A stretch of 64,000 bases of DNA from Lysinibacillus boronitolerans JCM 21713 = 10a = NBRC 103108 (lineage in GTDB: Bacteria > Bacillota > Bacilli > Bacillales_A > Planococcaceae), in NCBI RefSeq assembly GCF_000772935.1, contig NZ_JPVR01000076.1, forward strand, positions 171,727 to 235,726, read 5' to 3'. A program made the position numbers and the translations under genes. The notes beneath the pieces were generated by a model, which was given only the letters and a program-made list of their open reading frames with translations, was not told where the DNA came from and did not search any database. Position 1 is the first letter of the stretch. Each line of letters opens with the position of its first letter. This document shows, one piece after another, positions 9,870 to 18,550 of this stretch.

Positions 9870-10610
9870 ATGTTACAACCAGAAACCTTCAACATATATA
9901 TTCTCCTATGTGTAATTGCTCCAATTATTGGAGCTTTTCTGCTTACTTTTATCTTTATTTTCGAAAAGCAAATCGATAGCCTTGAGGAGGAAAAAAGAAA
10001 TTTAGAGCTTGAGCAGGATTTACAAAGAGCGAATATTCTCCAGTTGAATCAGCAAATACAGCCACATTTCTTTTTTAATGCATTAAATTCATTATTAAGC
10101 CTAGCTCGCATCAATCGAAAGGAAGATTTGGTTGCGGGCATTGAGGCTTTGGCAACATTTTTTAAATTTAAATACAATAATCACGAGGTGTTAATTGCGT
10201 TAAAGAACGAGGTACAATTTGTCGATAGTTATTTAAATATTCAACAATTGCGATTTGGCCATCGTTTGACTGTAAATAAATATATTGATGATGAAGCTCT
10301 ATCTGTCCAAATACCTCCATTTATTCTGCAGACCATTATTGAAAATGCATATAAACATAGCTTTGAAAAACATATAGGACCTGCAGAGCTTTCCATTATA
10401 ATCAAAAAAATGGATACTAGCTTATTAATTGAAATTAAAAATACACAGCCATTAGAAAAAATTGAACAGGTAGTAGACGAATTGCAGCAAGGTTATGGTC
10501 TCGAAAATATTAGAAAACGACTTGAGCTCATTTATGGGCTTGAAAATATTTTATTCTCGATTCAAAACAATGAACAGCATTACACTGTTACAATCCATGT
10601 TCCCGCATAG
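9870..10610 (+). CDS. Short LytS/YesM-type sensor histidine kinase
   Basis: A 246-residue kinase with a single membrane segment (about residues 8-32), a short coiled stretch (33-60), the His_kinase H-box QPHFFFNALNSL with H66 as phosphorylation site, and an HATPase domain with N-box IIENAYKH (about 156-163) and G-box GYGLENIRKR (about 208-217). No extracellular or HAMP/PAS sensing domain exists, unlike YesM (about 570 residues). Input may come from a partner, for example the membrane protein two genes on. It lies 37 bases after the importer genes and presumably controls them through the next gene. Confidence 0.87.
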   Translation: MLQPETFNIYILLCVIAPIIGAFLLTFIFIFEKQIDSLEEEKRNLELEQDLQRANILQLNQQIQPHFFFNALNSLLSLARINRKEDLVAGIEALATFFKFKYNNHEVLIALKNEVQFVDSYLNIQQLRFGHRLTVNKYIDDEALSVQIPPFILQTIIENAYKHSFEKHIGPAELSIIIKKMDTSLLIEIKNTQPLEKIEQVVDELQQGYGLENIRKRLELIYGLENILFSIQNNEQHYTVTIHVPA

Positions 10611-10648
10611 GCTTTCTATCAACTGGAAGGAGAAAGGAGAATCTCACC

Positions 10649-11347
10649 ATGAATATTTTAATCGCAGATGATGAGCCATTAGAGCTTGAGCAAATGATTT
10701 ATTTATTAAAGCCACATTTTCCAAATTGGACCTTCCATACTGCCCAAGATGCCTCACAGGCTCTGCAATTAGCTAAAAAGCATCGTATGACTATCGCCTT
10801 TTTGGATATTCAAATGCCTGGGAAAGATGGTATCTCGTTGAGCAAGGAATTAAAAGCGCTTTATGAGGTAGACATCATCATGGTAACAGCTTATCAAACC
10901 TTTGAATATGCCCAACAGGCATTGCGTATCGGGGTAAAGGATTATCTTACAAAACCGGTCATTGCAAGTGAATTAGATGCTATCGTGGAGAAATATAAGG
11001 TGTGGAGTTCTAACCATGATGCGATTCAAAGCGCACTTTCCTATATTCATGAAAACTATTATGAAAAACTAAGTCTCAATATTATTGCTGAAAAAATTCA
11101 TTTGAATCCGAGCTATTTAAGTCGTAAATTTTTGGAGGAGCAGTCTATTGGCATTAATGAGTATATTAATAATTATCGCTTAGAAATGGCCGTAAAGAAA
11201 ATCAATGAAAATCTAGACACAAGTATGTCTGCGATTGCTGAGAGCTGTGGTTTTAATAGTCAGCACTATTTTAGTGTTGCGTTTAAGAAAAAATACAATC
11301 AATCACCACGTCAATATAAATCCTCTAAAATGAGTAAAGGCCTTTAA
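10649..11347 (+). CDS. Response regulator with AraC-type DNA-binding domain
   Basis: A 232-residue response regulator. The receiver domain (1-120) has the acidic pocket D7/D8, the phospho-acceptor D53 (FLDIQMPG), T80 and K102 (YLTKPV). The C-terminal domain (about 130-228) is an AraC/XylS helix-turn-helix pair ending in ESCGFNSQHYFSVAFKKKYNQSPRQYK. It is the partner of the histidine kinase just upstream. Its likely targets are the divergent promoters at 5795-5976 of the same cluster; that target assignment is inference from location. Confidence 0.9.
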   Translation: MNILIADDEPLELEQMIYLLKPHFPNWTFHTAQDASQALQLAKKHRMTIAFLDIQMPGKDGISLSKELKALYEVDIIMVTAYQTFEYAQQALRIGVKDYLTKPVIASELDAIVEKYKVWSSNHDAIQSALSYIHENYYEKLSLNIIAEKIHLNPSYLSRKFLEEQSIGINEYINNYRLEMAVKKINENLDTSMSAIAESCGFNSQHYFSVAFKKKYNQSPRQYKSSKMSKGL

Positions 11348-11351
11348 TCGT

Positions 11352-12608
11352 ATGTTAAGGAAATATTCATTGCTCGTTCCATTTGCAAGTTTAAGCACAG
11401 CAGCAGGAGTCATTATTCTTTTAGCGAGATGGATTAATGGTAATTTATTATTGTCCTCTCCCTCAGCCCTTATTTCTTTTGGTTTTATGGCGGGCATTTG
11501 TTATACATTAGCAACAGCTCTTTCGTTTATTATACTTGGCTCATTGCTGAATAAGAGCGATTACACACAAAATCAGCATACACAAAGTTTTTTGCTCTTT
11601 ACTATACAGCGTAAATTGTCTGGTATGAATTTAAAGGTTATACGGCTATTTTACCTGCTGACAGGTATTGAAATTTGGCTTATTCAATTAATAAGCATTA
11701 GTGTATTATCTGAAATTATGTTAAATATTCCAGTACCTATTACACTTTTTTTCTTTTTAATCGGCATCTTATTTCTTGATCGCATCATGTCAGTGAAAAG
11801 TATACTCTGGTTGGAAATTTTATTTATTATTGCTCTTTTTTCATTACTTATTTTTATCCCTATTTATTACTTTGTTCAAAATGGGGCAAACACTGTATAT
11901 GAGGGGATTCGCTTATATCACCCTTATTTATTTTATTTTAAAAATAGCGAAATTCTGCTATTCTATGTCATTATTCAACTAGCCGTTTTAGGACAAGTAT
12001 TTTTTGATAAATCGACATGGTATTTAATTGCCTTTATAAAACCTAAAAAAGTACGCCGCAGTCTGTTTTCCTCAGGTTTAATTTTAGCGTTATTAACGCT
12101 ATCATTTACAGCGATTTTAATGATTGCCCTATACAGCGGATCATTTGGCCAGTTCCAAGTACTGATTTTTACGTTTTTATATGAAGTGCAGCCAGGCTTT
12201 CTTACATTTGCTTTTCTCGTCATTGTCCTATTAGCCATTGTCACAACCTTGCTTGTAGACATGCGGGCAACGAAACGTTTTTTTGTGACGAAAAGACCCT
12301 ATTATTTCTATTTGATTGGCCTGATGATAATTTTATTTACCTGTTTCTTATCTATCAATTTAACGATTTTAGGTGTTATTTATTCTTTTGCCTTCCTGCA
12401 CATTACCATGTTACCGTTTATGTTAATCCTTTTATTTACGAATCGCCATATTCATAAACATAGCTGGCTTGTCATTTTTCTATCCATCATCATTGGAATT
12501 GGTATTGGTTTAAGCTTTAATACGCTATACGGTTTAGCTACCAGCTTTATCATCTCAAGTATTTATCAATTAATGCTTCAGACTGAAACGATAGAAAAAA
12601 ATACCTGA
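11352..12608 (+). CDS. Polytopic membrane protein, unknown function
   Basis: A 418-residue very hydrophobic protein with about eleven or twelve predicted membrane segments and short loops. I do not recognise a family motif with confidence; the layout recalls small-solute transporters of the APC or sodium-symporter type. The ATG lies four bases after the response-regulator stop, with AAAGG about ten bases upstream, so it belongs to the same operon. Given that the kinase in this operon has no sensing domain, the protein could be a transporter-like sensor partner or a second uptake route. Function is unknown. Confidence 0.75.
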   Translation: MLRKYSLLVPFASLSTAAGVIILLARWINGNLLLSSPSALISFGFMAGICYTLATALSFIILGSLLNKSDYTQNQHTQSFLLFTIQRKLSGMNLKVIRLFYLLTGIEIWLIQLISISVLSEIMLNIPVPITLFFFLIGILFLDRIMSVKSILWLEILFIIALFSLLIFIPIYYFVQNGANTVYEGIRLYHPYLFYFKNSEILLFYVIIQLAVLGQVFFDKSTWYLIAFIKPKKVRRSLFSSGLILALLTLSFTAILMIALYSGSFGQFQVLIFTFLYEVQPGFLTFAFLVIVLLAIVTTLLVDMRATKRFFVTKRPYYFYLIGLMIILFTCFLSINLTILGVIYSFAFLHITMLPFMLILLFTNRHIHKHSWLVIFLSIIIGIGIGLSFNTLYGLATSFIISSIYQLMLQTETIEKNT

Positions 12609-12633
12609 ACTCGAGATTATTTCGGGTTCAGGT
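12603..12633. terminator. Bidirectional terminator between convergent units
   Basis: Arms ACCTGAAC and GTTCAGGT, extended by three further pairs, overlap the end of the plus-strand membrane-protein gene. On the minus strand the hairpin is followed by a run of T (complement of 12596-12602), so it clearly serves the sigma/anti-sigma unit; on the plus strand the tail is weaker. Confidence 0.75.
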
Positions 12634-12645
12634 TTATACGTTTAT

Positions 12646-13581
12646 TTAACTGATATAAAAGAAGAATAGGATGAGTAATAGCAATCCAACAATGGCCGAA
12701 CTAATGGAAAGATAATGTCTTTTTTCCTCTCGACCATAGTAATAGTCAATAAATATAGAGCTGAAAAGGATGACAGCTAAATATCCTCCAATGATAACAG
12801 TAAATAAAATCCACCCTTTAATTACGATCACCAGGAGCATAATGATATTCAACATTTTAATAGCCCAAACAGCACGTCGATGTCCACTATTAACATATTC
12901 CTTTGGTATATTAAATTTTTTCCTCATTAGTTTATCGACAAGCATTTGGATAGCTATGATAAAAACTAGCATAACGAGTAAACCTGACATTCCAAATTTA
13001 GCATCATCATTGAGAGCAAGATCTATATAAGCCTTTGCCAGATCTTTATTTTCTACTTTGTAAGATGATTTGTTGTTATAATCAACAATTATGATATACT
13101 CTTCGCCGATGAACATTTTTAGCTTAATTATCTGCCCCTTTTCAAACTCTACCCAGACATCACGTTGTAATCTAAATCGAATATCCTCATTCATATGCGT
13201 CATAGTAGCTTGCTGTAATAATTGTTGTAAAAGCTCTTTTTCTGAACTTTGCTCCATTATTTGCTGACCAATAACCCACCCAGGTCTCCCAGCCTTAAAA
13301 ATCTCCTCATCCGAATTGTAAATCATTGTATATTTTTTTATTGATTGCTGCTGTGCTAATTGAACAATTGAAGCATGTTGCGTTTGCTCTATCTGCCCTA
13401 ATGGACCGATTTCTATTATTAATAGAAACATGATGATCGTGCCTACGATGATCAATGGATAAGACCAGCGTTTTGCTTTTTTTTCATGTTGCACTTGCCG
13501 TAAAATATCCTCCTGTAAGGATTCCGTAAATCGTGGTGCTTCGCCAAGTTCTTGATCCAATTTTTCTTTAAAAGCTGTCAT
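12646..13581 (-). CDS. Membrane protein, probable anti-sigma partner
   Basis: A 311-residue protein with a cytoplasmic N-terminus (about 1-40), a first membrane segment (about 41-60), an external domain (about 61-200) and three or four further membrane segments in the C-terminal third. I do not recognise a named family and see no zinc anti-sigma HxxxCxxC motif. It overlaps the ECF sigma gene by 14 bases, which is the usual position of an anti-sigma factor, and I infer that role from the context. GGAGG at 13591-13595 lies nine bases before the ATG. Confidence 0.75.
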   Translation of the reverse strand: MTAFKEKLDQELGEAPRFTESLQEDILRQVQHEKKAKRWSYPLIIVGTIIMFLLIIEIGPLGQIEQTQHASIVQLAQQQSIKKYTMIYNSDEEIFKAGRPGWVIGQQIMEQSSEKELLQQLLQQATMTHMNEDIRFRLQRDVWVEFEKGQIIKLKMFIGEEYIIIVDYNNKSSYKVENKDLAKAYIDLALNDDAKFGMSGLLVMLVFIIAIQMLVDKLMRKKFNIPKEYVNSGHRRAVWAIKMLNIIMLLVIVIKGWILFTVIIGGYLAVILFSSIFIDYYYGREEKRHYLSISSAIVGLLLLILFFFYIS

Positions 13582-14089
13582 CCATTAACACCTCCCACTC
13601 ACTAGTCGCTAATTTCTCCTGTAACATTTTCCTTGCCCGATGCAATCTGGTTTTAACTGTATTTTCTGCACATGTAAGAATATCTGCAATTTCTCTAACC
13701 TTTAATTCTTGATAATAATAAAGAATGACGACTTCTCTATAAGTAATAGGTAACTCAAATAACGCATTCGTTAATGTTTTCCGCTCATCCTGTGCTATTA
13801 ACATCGTTTCCGGTGTCCGTTTACTTGCCCCAATATGTAATTTTTCCAATAGCAGATGGCGTTTATTTTTCCAACTTCGAAGATAATCATGGCTTTTATG
13901 TACCGTGATTTTAACTAAATAGGTCTTTAGAGATGCTCTATGTTCAAAGCGATCCTGCTGCCGATAATAAGAAAAAAAGACATCTTGTACAATTTCTTCA
14001 GCAATTGCCCAGTCCTTTACATAAAGATAAGCCACTCGTAAGCAATATTCTCCGTGTTCTTCCATAATGGCTACTAAATGCTCACTCAC
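13568..14089 (-). CDS. ECF RNA polymerase sigma factor
   Basis: A sigma-70 family factor of the extracytoplasmic-function class with only regions 2 and 4. Region 2 shows EEIVQDVFFSYYRQQDRF and region 4 LPITYREVVILYYYQEL followed by the helix-turn-helix VREIADILTCAENTVKTRLHRARK. I choose GTG at 14089 (173 residues) rather than the ATG at 14110: AGGAGG lies seven bases before the GTG, and the predicted promoter would place the transcript start almost on the ATG. The partner gene downstream is probably its anti-sigma factor. Stimulus unknown. Confidence 0.9.
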   Translation of the reverse strand: MSEHLVAIMEEHGEYCLRVAYLYVKDWAIAEEIVQDVFFSYYRQQDRFEHRASLKTYLVKITVHKSHDYLRSWKNKRHLLLEKLHIGASKRTPETMLIAQDERKTLTNALFELPITYREVVILYYYQELKVREIADILTCAENTVKTRLHRARKMLQEKLATSEWEVLMDDSF

Positions 14090-14120
14090 CCAAACACCTC
14101 CTCTAAACATTCACCCTATA

Positions 14121-14147
14121 GTCGTCATTCGATCTTAGTTGGTTTCA
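14121..14147 (-). promoter_or_regulatory. ECF-type autoregulatory promoter
   Basis: On the minus strand TGAAAC (14142-14147) is followed after 17 bases by CGAC (14121-14124). TGAAAC is the classic -35 of Bacillus ECF sigma factors; the -10 differs by one base from the usual CGTC. The position fits autoregulation of the sigma gene. Confidence 0.5.
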
Positions 14148-14334
14148 AAAAAATCAAAAAGTTTCATGAACACGATCGTCATAAATTGAGAAAAACTTCA
14201 CACAATAAAAGAGTATTTTATAATGAATTATTCTGGCAACCTTAATTATGAATAGTCACTCCTAAAGAAATAATGTACATTTTTAGACTGAATTTATTTG
14301 TATGCTGTGTTGCATACTTTTTTTCTATTATCTA

Positions 14335-14364
14335 TTGAATACCTAGCGAAAAAACTGTTATAGT
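14335..14364 (+). promoter_or_regulatory. Promoter of the nucleoside transporter gene
   Basis: TTGAAT (14335-14340) and TATAGT (14359-14364) are separated by 18 bases. The expected transcript start near 14371 lies directly before the tandem repeat at 14375-14388. Confidence 0.55.
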
Positions 14365-14374
14365 GAGATTGTTT

Positions 14375-14388
14375 GTCTGACGTCTGAC
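14375..14388 (+). repeat. Tandem GTCTGAC repeat, possible operator
   Basis: GTCTGAC occurs twice without a gap, just downstream of the predicted transcript start of the nucleoside transporter. The position fits a repressor site; no cognate regulator is encoded nearby. Confidence 0.35.
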
Positions 14389-14463
14389 TAATTAAGATCT
14401 TTAGCTGTTCTTCTGAAATTGGAACATCAGGACAAAATATCACAGATACTTATGGAGGAACTT

Positions 14464-15645
14464 ATGAGATACTTAATATCCTTTTGTGGATTGTTACTTG
14501 TTTTTGCCTTAGCTTTATTAATGAGTAAAAACAAAAAAGAAATAAAATATAAATATATAGTGATTATGTTGATCATCCAATTTTTATTGGCAGCTTTACT
14601 ACTCAATACAACGGTTGGCTATGTGCTAATTAAAGGAATCACCAAAGTATTTGATCACTTATTGTCCTATGCAAATGCGGGTATATCATTTGTTTTTGGA
14701 GGCTTAGCAAATGAAGGAGAATCACCCTTCTTTTTAGCTGTTTTATTACCGATCGTCTTTATTTCTGTTCTGATTGGGATCTTGCAGCATTTTAAAATAC
14801 TTCCTTTTTTAATGAAATGGGTAGGTTTATTTTTAAGTAAAGTAAGTGGCATGGGGAAATTGGAATCCTATAATGCAGTTGCTTCTGCTATGGTTGGCCA
14901 ATCTGAAGTGTTCATCACTGTTAAAAAGCAATTAGATAAGATTGCACCACAACGTATGTATACGTTATGCGCTTCTGCTATGTCGACTGTTTCGATGTCA
15001 GTAGTTGGTGCTTATATGACGATGATTGAGCCAAAGTATGTCGTAACGGCCATTGTATTAAACCTGTTTGGCGGATTTATTATTGTTTCTATCATTAATC
15101 CATATACTGTGGATGAAAAAGAAGATATCTTAACGATTGAAGATGAACAGAAGCAAGCGTTCTTTCAAATGATTGGCGAATATATTATGGATGGCTTTAA
15201 AGTAGCCATCATTGTTGGAGCAATGCTTATTGGTTTCGTTGCATTAATGGATTTAATCAATTCATTATTCGATATGATTATTGGTATATCCTTCCAAGAA
15301 ATATTAGGCTATATCTTTGCGCCAATCGCTTTCCTAATGGGTATTCCATGGGCAGATGCTGTGGCTGCTGGCGGTATTATGGCAACTAAATTAGTAACGA
15401 ATGAATTCGTTGCCATGATTAACCTTGGCGACGTCTCAGCGTCCATGAGTGAACGTACACTAGGCATTATTTCTGTATTCCTTGTATCCTTTGCCAACTT
15501 TTCATCCATCGGTATTATTTCGGGAGCTGTAAAAGGTTTGAATGAAAGACAAGGTAATGTCGTTGCCCGCTTTGGCTTAAAGTTGTTGTACGGTGCTACA
15601 CTCGTAAGTATCCTAACAGCTATTATTGTGGGATTGATTATTTAA
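14464..15645 (+). CDS. nupC: Concentrative nucleoside transporter (NupC family)
   Basis: A 393-residue CNT-family symporter that takes up nucleosides with protons or sodium. Nine to ten membrane spans are visible, with the conserved MVGQSEVFITVKKQL and GIPWADAVAAGGIMATKLVTNEFVAM stretches of the transport core. Starting at 14464 places GGAGG five bases upstream and gives the usual NupC length; a longer frame from 14419 adds 15 non-conserved residues. It is monocistronic, with its own promoter and a terminator at 15656-15691. Specificity (pyrimidine or purine) is not certain. Confidence 0.9.
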   Translation: MRYLISFCGLLLVFALALLMSKNKKEIKYKYIVIMLIIQFLLAALLLNTTVGYVLIKGITKVFDHLLSYANAGISFVFGGLANEGESPFFLAVLLPIVFISVLIGILQHFKILPFLMKWVGLFLSKVSGMGKLESYNAVASAMVGQSEVFITVKKQLDKIAPQRMYTLCASAMSTVSMSVVGAYMTMIEPKYVVTAIVLNLFGGFIIVSIINPYTVDEKEDILTIEDEQKQAFFQMIGEYIMDGFKVAIIVGAMLIGFVALMDLINSLFDMIIGISFQEILGYIFAPIAFLMGIPWADAVAAGGIMATKLVTNEFVAMINLGDVSASMSERTLGIISVFLVSFANFSSIGIISGAVKGLNERQGNVVARFGLKLLYGATLVSILTAIIVGLII

Positions 15646-15655
15646 ATTGTATTGA

Positions 15656-15691
15656 ACTGCACTCAGTTAGATGGGTGCAGTCCTTATTTTA
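15656..15691 (+). terminator. Terminator of the nucleoside transporter gene
   Basis: ACTGCACTC pairs with GGGTGCAGT (one G-T pair) around an eight-base loop, followed by CCTTATTTTAT. Confidence 0.75.
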
Positions 15692-15714
15692 TCGCTTATA
15701 TAACGCCAAATTAA

Positions 15715-15756
15715 AAAATGTACATTACTAAAATTGAATTTAGTAATGTACATTTT
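15715..15756 (-). terminator. Terminator of leuS
   Basis: A perfect 18-bp stem with arms AAAATGTACATTACTAAA and its complement and the loop ATTGAA. On the minus strand it is followed by a T run and lies 15 bases after the leuS stop. Confidence 0.85.
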
Positions 15757-15770
15757 TACTTTATAGCTCT

Positions 15771-18188
15771 TTATTTGACGACAATATTGACAAGTTTGCC
15801 TGGAATAACGATGATTTTCACTAAGCTCTTTCCTGCCATATATTCTTGAACCTTTTCATCAGCAAGTGCTACTTTTTCGATGTCCTCTTTTGACGCATCT
15901 TTTGCTACAACAATCTTCGCACGTACTTTACCAGCAACCTGTACAGCAATTTCGACTTCATCATCCACAAGCTTTGCTTCATCATAGGTTGGCCATTGCT
16001 CGTAAGAAAGTGTTGAATTGTGACCTAATAGTTGCCATAGTTCTTCTGCAATATGCGGAGCGATTGGTGCTAGCATTTTCACAAAGCCTTCAGCATAAGC
16101 CGTTGGAATCACATCAGCTTTATAGCAATCATTAATAAAGACCATCATTTGTGAAATAGCTGTGTTAAAGCGGATGCCTTCATAATCCTCTGTCACTTTT
16201 TTCACTGTTTGGTGGTATGATTTTTCAAGTGATTGATCGTTAGACACTTGGATTTTTGCTGAAATTGCGCCATCTTCTTCATTGACAAATAGACGCCAGA
16301 TACGGTCTAAGAAGCGGCGTGCTCCATCTAAACCATTTGTAGACCATGCAACAGAAGCCTCTAGTGGGCCCATGAACATTTCATATAAGCGTAATGTATC
16401 GGCACCATGTGACGTAATGATTTCATCTGGGTTGACGACATTGCCCTTAGATTTAGACATTTTCTCGTTACCTTCACCTAGAATCATTCCCTGGTTAAAT
16501 AATTTTTGGAATGGCTCTTTTGTATGCACAACGCCTAAATCATAAAGAACTTTATGCCAGAAGCGAGCGTATAGTAAATGCAATACTGCATGCTCCGCAC
16601 CACCAATATATATATCAACTGGTAACCAGCGTTTTAGTAACTCTGGGTCTGCAATCGCCTCGGTATTTGTCGGGTCGATATAGCGTAGGAAGTACCAGCT
16701 CGAACCTGCCCACTGCGGCATTGTATTTGTTTCACGACGTCCTTTTTTACCTGTCTCTGGATCGACAACATTTACCCATTCTTCAATATTTGCTAATGGT
16801 GATTCACCTGTACCTGATGGTCGGATATTATCTGTTTTTGGTAGCATTAATGGTAATTCTGATTCTGGAACTGGCGTAATTGTGCCATCTTCCCAATGAA
16901 TCATTGGAATTGGTTCTCCCCAATAACGTTGACGGGAGAATAACCAGTCACGTAGACGATAAGAAATTTTCTTCTCCCCTACACCTTTTTCCTCTAACCA
17001 TTCAATGGCTTTCGCAATGCCATCTGCTTTATTTAAGCCATTAAGGAATTCAGAGTTAATATGTTGACCATCACCTGTAAATGCTTCTTTGCTGATGTCT
17101 CCACCTTCAAGTACAGGAACGATGTCTAAGCCAAATTCAGTTGCGAATTCATAGTCGCGTTCATCATGTGCTGGCACCGCCATAATAGCACCTGTACCAT
17201 AAGACACTAACACATAATCAGCAATCCAAATCGGCACTTTTTTACCGTTAATCGGATTTACTGCATAAGCACCTGTAAATACGCCTGTTTTTTCTTTCGC
17301 TAAATCTGTACGCTCTAGATCAGATTTCATTTTAACTTTCTCTAAATAAGCCTCAACAGCTTGGCGTTGGTCAGCTGTTGTAATTTGTTCCACTAATTTA
17401 TGCTCTGGTGCAAGCACACAGTATGTAGCACCAAACAATGTATCAGGGCGTGTTGTGAAAACTGTGAAGTTTTGATCAGAACCGTCAATGGCAAATGTCA
17501 CTTCAGCCCCTTCTGAACGGCCAATCCAATTGCGTTGCATATCTTTAATAGACTCAGGCCAATCAACTTCTTCTAAGTCATCGATTAAACGATCAGCATA
17601 GGCTGTAATTTTAAGCATCCATTGCTTCATTGGTCTGCGTTCTACAGGATGACCACCACGCTCTGATTTCCCATCAATTACTTCTTCGTTCGCTAATACC
17701 GTGCCAAGTGCTGGACACCAGTTAACAGCTACTTCATCCACATAAGCTAAGCCTTTTTTATAAAGCTGGATAAAAATCCATTGTGTCCATTTATAATACT
17801 CTGGATCCGTTGTGTTAATTTCGCGATCCCAATCATAGCTAAAGCCTAGCTCTTGAATTTGACGTTTAAATGTCGCAATATTTTTAGCTGTAAATTCAGC
17901 CGGATCATTCCCTGTATCGAGTGCATATTGCTCAGCTGGTAAACCAAAAGCATCCCAGCCCATTGGATGAAGTACATTATAGCCTTGCATACGTTTAAAG
18001 CGTGATAGAATATCAGTTGCCGTATACCCCTCTGGATGGCCAACATGAAGTCCTGCGCCAGATGGATATGGGAACATATCTAATGCATAAAATTTAGGCT
18101 TTGCTGTTTCATTTTCAGTTTTAAATGTTTTGTTATCAGCCCAATATCGCTGCCACTTTTTTTCAATTTGTTCATGATTAAAACTCAT
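15771..18188 (-). CDS. leuS: Leucyl-tRNA synthetase
   Basis: An 805-residue class I aminoacyl-tRNA synthetase that charges tRNA-Leu. The HIGH motif appears as [18 protein letters not shown] (about 42-58), the editing CP1 domain has [11 protein letters not shown], the zinc or CP1-side segments follow, and the KMSKS motif is [15 protein letters not shown]. Length matches bacterial LeuRS. A T-box leader precedes it (18253-18480), so transcription is controlled by uncharged tRNA-Leu. A GGAGG-type ribosome site is present before the ATG. Confidence 0.98.
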   Translation of the reverse strand: MSFNHEQIEKKWQRYWADNKTFKTENETAKPKFYALDMFPYPSGAGLHVGHPEGYTATDILSRFKRMQGYNVLHPMGWDAFGLPAEQYALDTGNDPAEFTAKNIATFKRQIQELGFSYDWDREINTTDPEYYKWTQWIFIQLYKKGLAYVDEVAVNWCPALGTVLANEEVIDGKSERGGHPVERRPMKQWMLKITAYADRLIDDLEEVDWPESIKDMQRNWIGRSEGAEVTFAIDGSDQNFTVFTTRPDTLFGATYCVLAPEHKLVEQITTADQRQAVEAYLEKVKMKSDLERTDLAKEKTGVFTGAYAVNPINGKKVPIWIADYVLVSYGTGAIMAVPAHDERDYEFATEFGLDIVPVLEGGDISKEAFTGDGQHINSEFLNGLNKADGIAKAIEWLEEKGVGEKKISYRLRDWLFSRQRYWGEPIPMIHWEDGTITPVPESELPLMLPKTDNIRPSGTGESPLANIEEWVNVVDPETGKKGRRETNTMPQWAGSSWYFLRYIDPTNTEAIADPELLKRWLPVDIYIGGAEHAVLHLLYARFWHKVLYDLGVVHTKEPFQKLFNQGMILGEGNEKMSKSKGNVVNPDEIITSHGADTLRLYEMFMGPLEASVAWSTNGLDGARRFLDRIWRLFVNEEDGAISAKIQVSNDQSLEKSYHQTVKKVTEDYEGIRFNTAISQMMVFINDCYKADVIPTAYAEGFVKMLAPIAPHIAEELWQLLGHNSTLSYEQWPTYDEAKLVDDEVEIAVQVAGKVRAKIVVAKDASKEDIEKVALADEKVQEYMAGKSLVKIIVIPGKLVNIVVK

Positions 18189-18252
18189 TTCTTTTCCTCC
18201 TTCGATTGATCGTGCTGCTCTCCATCATAATTGACAAAATATTTAAAAAATA

Positions 18253-18480
18253 AAAAAACTCGCCCCTTTCTTATAGAAGGGACGAGAGAATTTGTACTCC
18301 CGCGGTACCACCCAAATTAGTGATTACACTCGGCTCAAGCTTCCTTAACGCGGAAGAAACGACACACGCTGTTTCACGCGGGCAGACTCAGAAGGCGAGT
18401 TCAATTTGCATTCTTACTAGCTCCCACCAACCGCTAGCTCTCTAAAAAGAACCACAAATCTACTATTCCTCATCACAGTC
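18253..18480 (-). promoter_or_regulatory. T-box leader of leuS
   Basis: The minus strand carries the diagnostic T-box GGTGGTACCGCGGGAGT (within 18296-18313), Stem I with the AGTAG specifier-loop element near 18450, and a terminator with arms CTCGTCCCTTCT and AGAAAGGGGCGAG followed by a T run (18253-18286). The triplet CTC at 18397-18399 (context GAACTCGCC) is a plausible leucine specifier. Uncharged tRNA-Leu would stabilise the antiterminator and allow leuS transcription. Confidence 0.95.
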
Positions 18481-18499
18481 TTTACATGATATTGCATTT

Positions 18500-18528
18500 A
18501 TTCTAATGGAAAGTATTGAAAAGCACAA
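18500..18528 (-). promoter_or_regulatory. Promoter of leuS T-box transcript
   Basis: On the minus strand TTGTGC (18523-18528) and TAGAAT (18500-18505) are spaced by 17 bases and lie just before the T-box leader. Confidence 0.55.
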
Positions 18529-18550
18529 GCCTTTGTTTACAGCTTACCCA

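Larger units (their letters stand above)
14090..14463. other. Divergent intergenic region between sigma factor and nucleoside transporter
   Basis: No gene is visible. The region holds the ECF-type promoter of the sigma gene, a small hairpin GTATGC-TGTGTT-GCATAC followed by seven T at about 14310-14334, a SigA-type promoter for the transporter (14335-14364) and a tandem GTCTGAC repeat (14375-14388). Confidence 0.6.
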
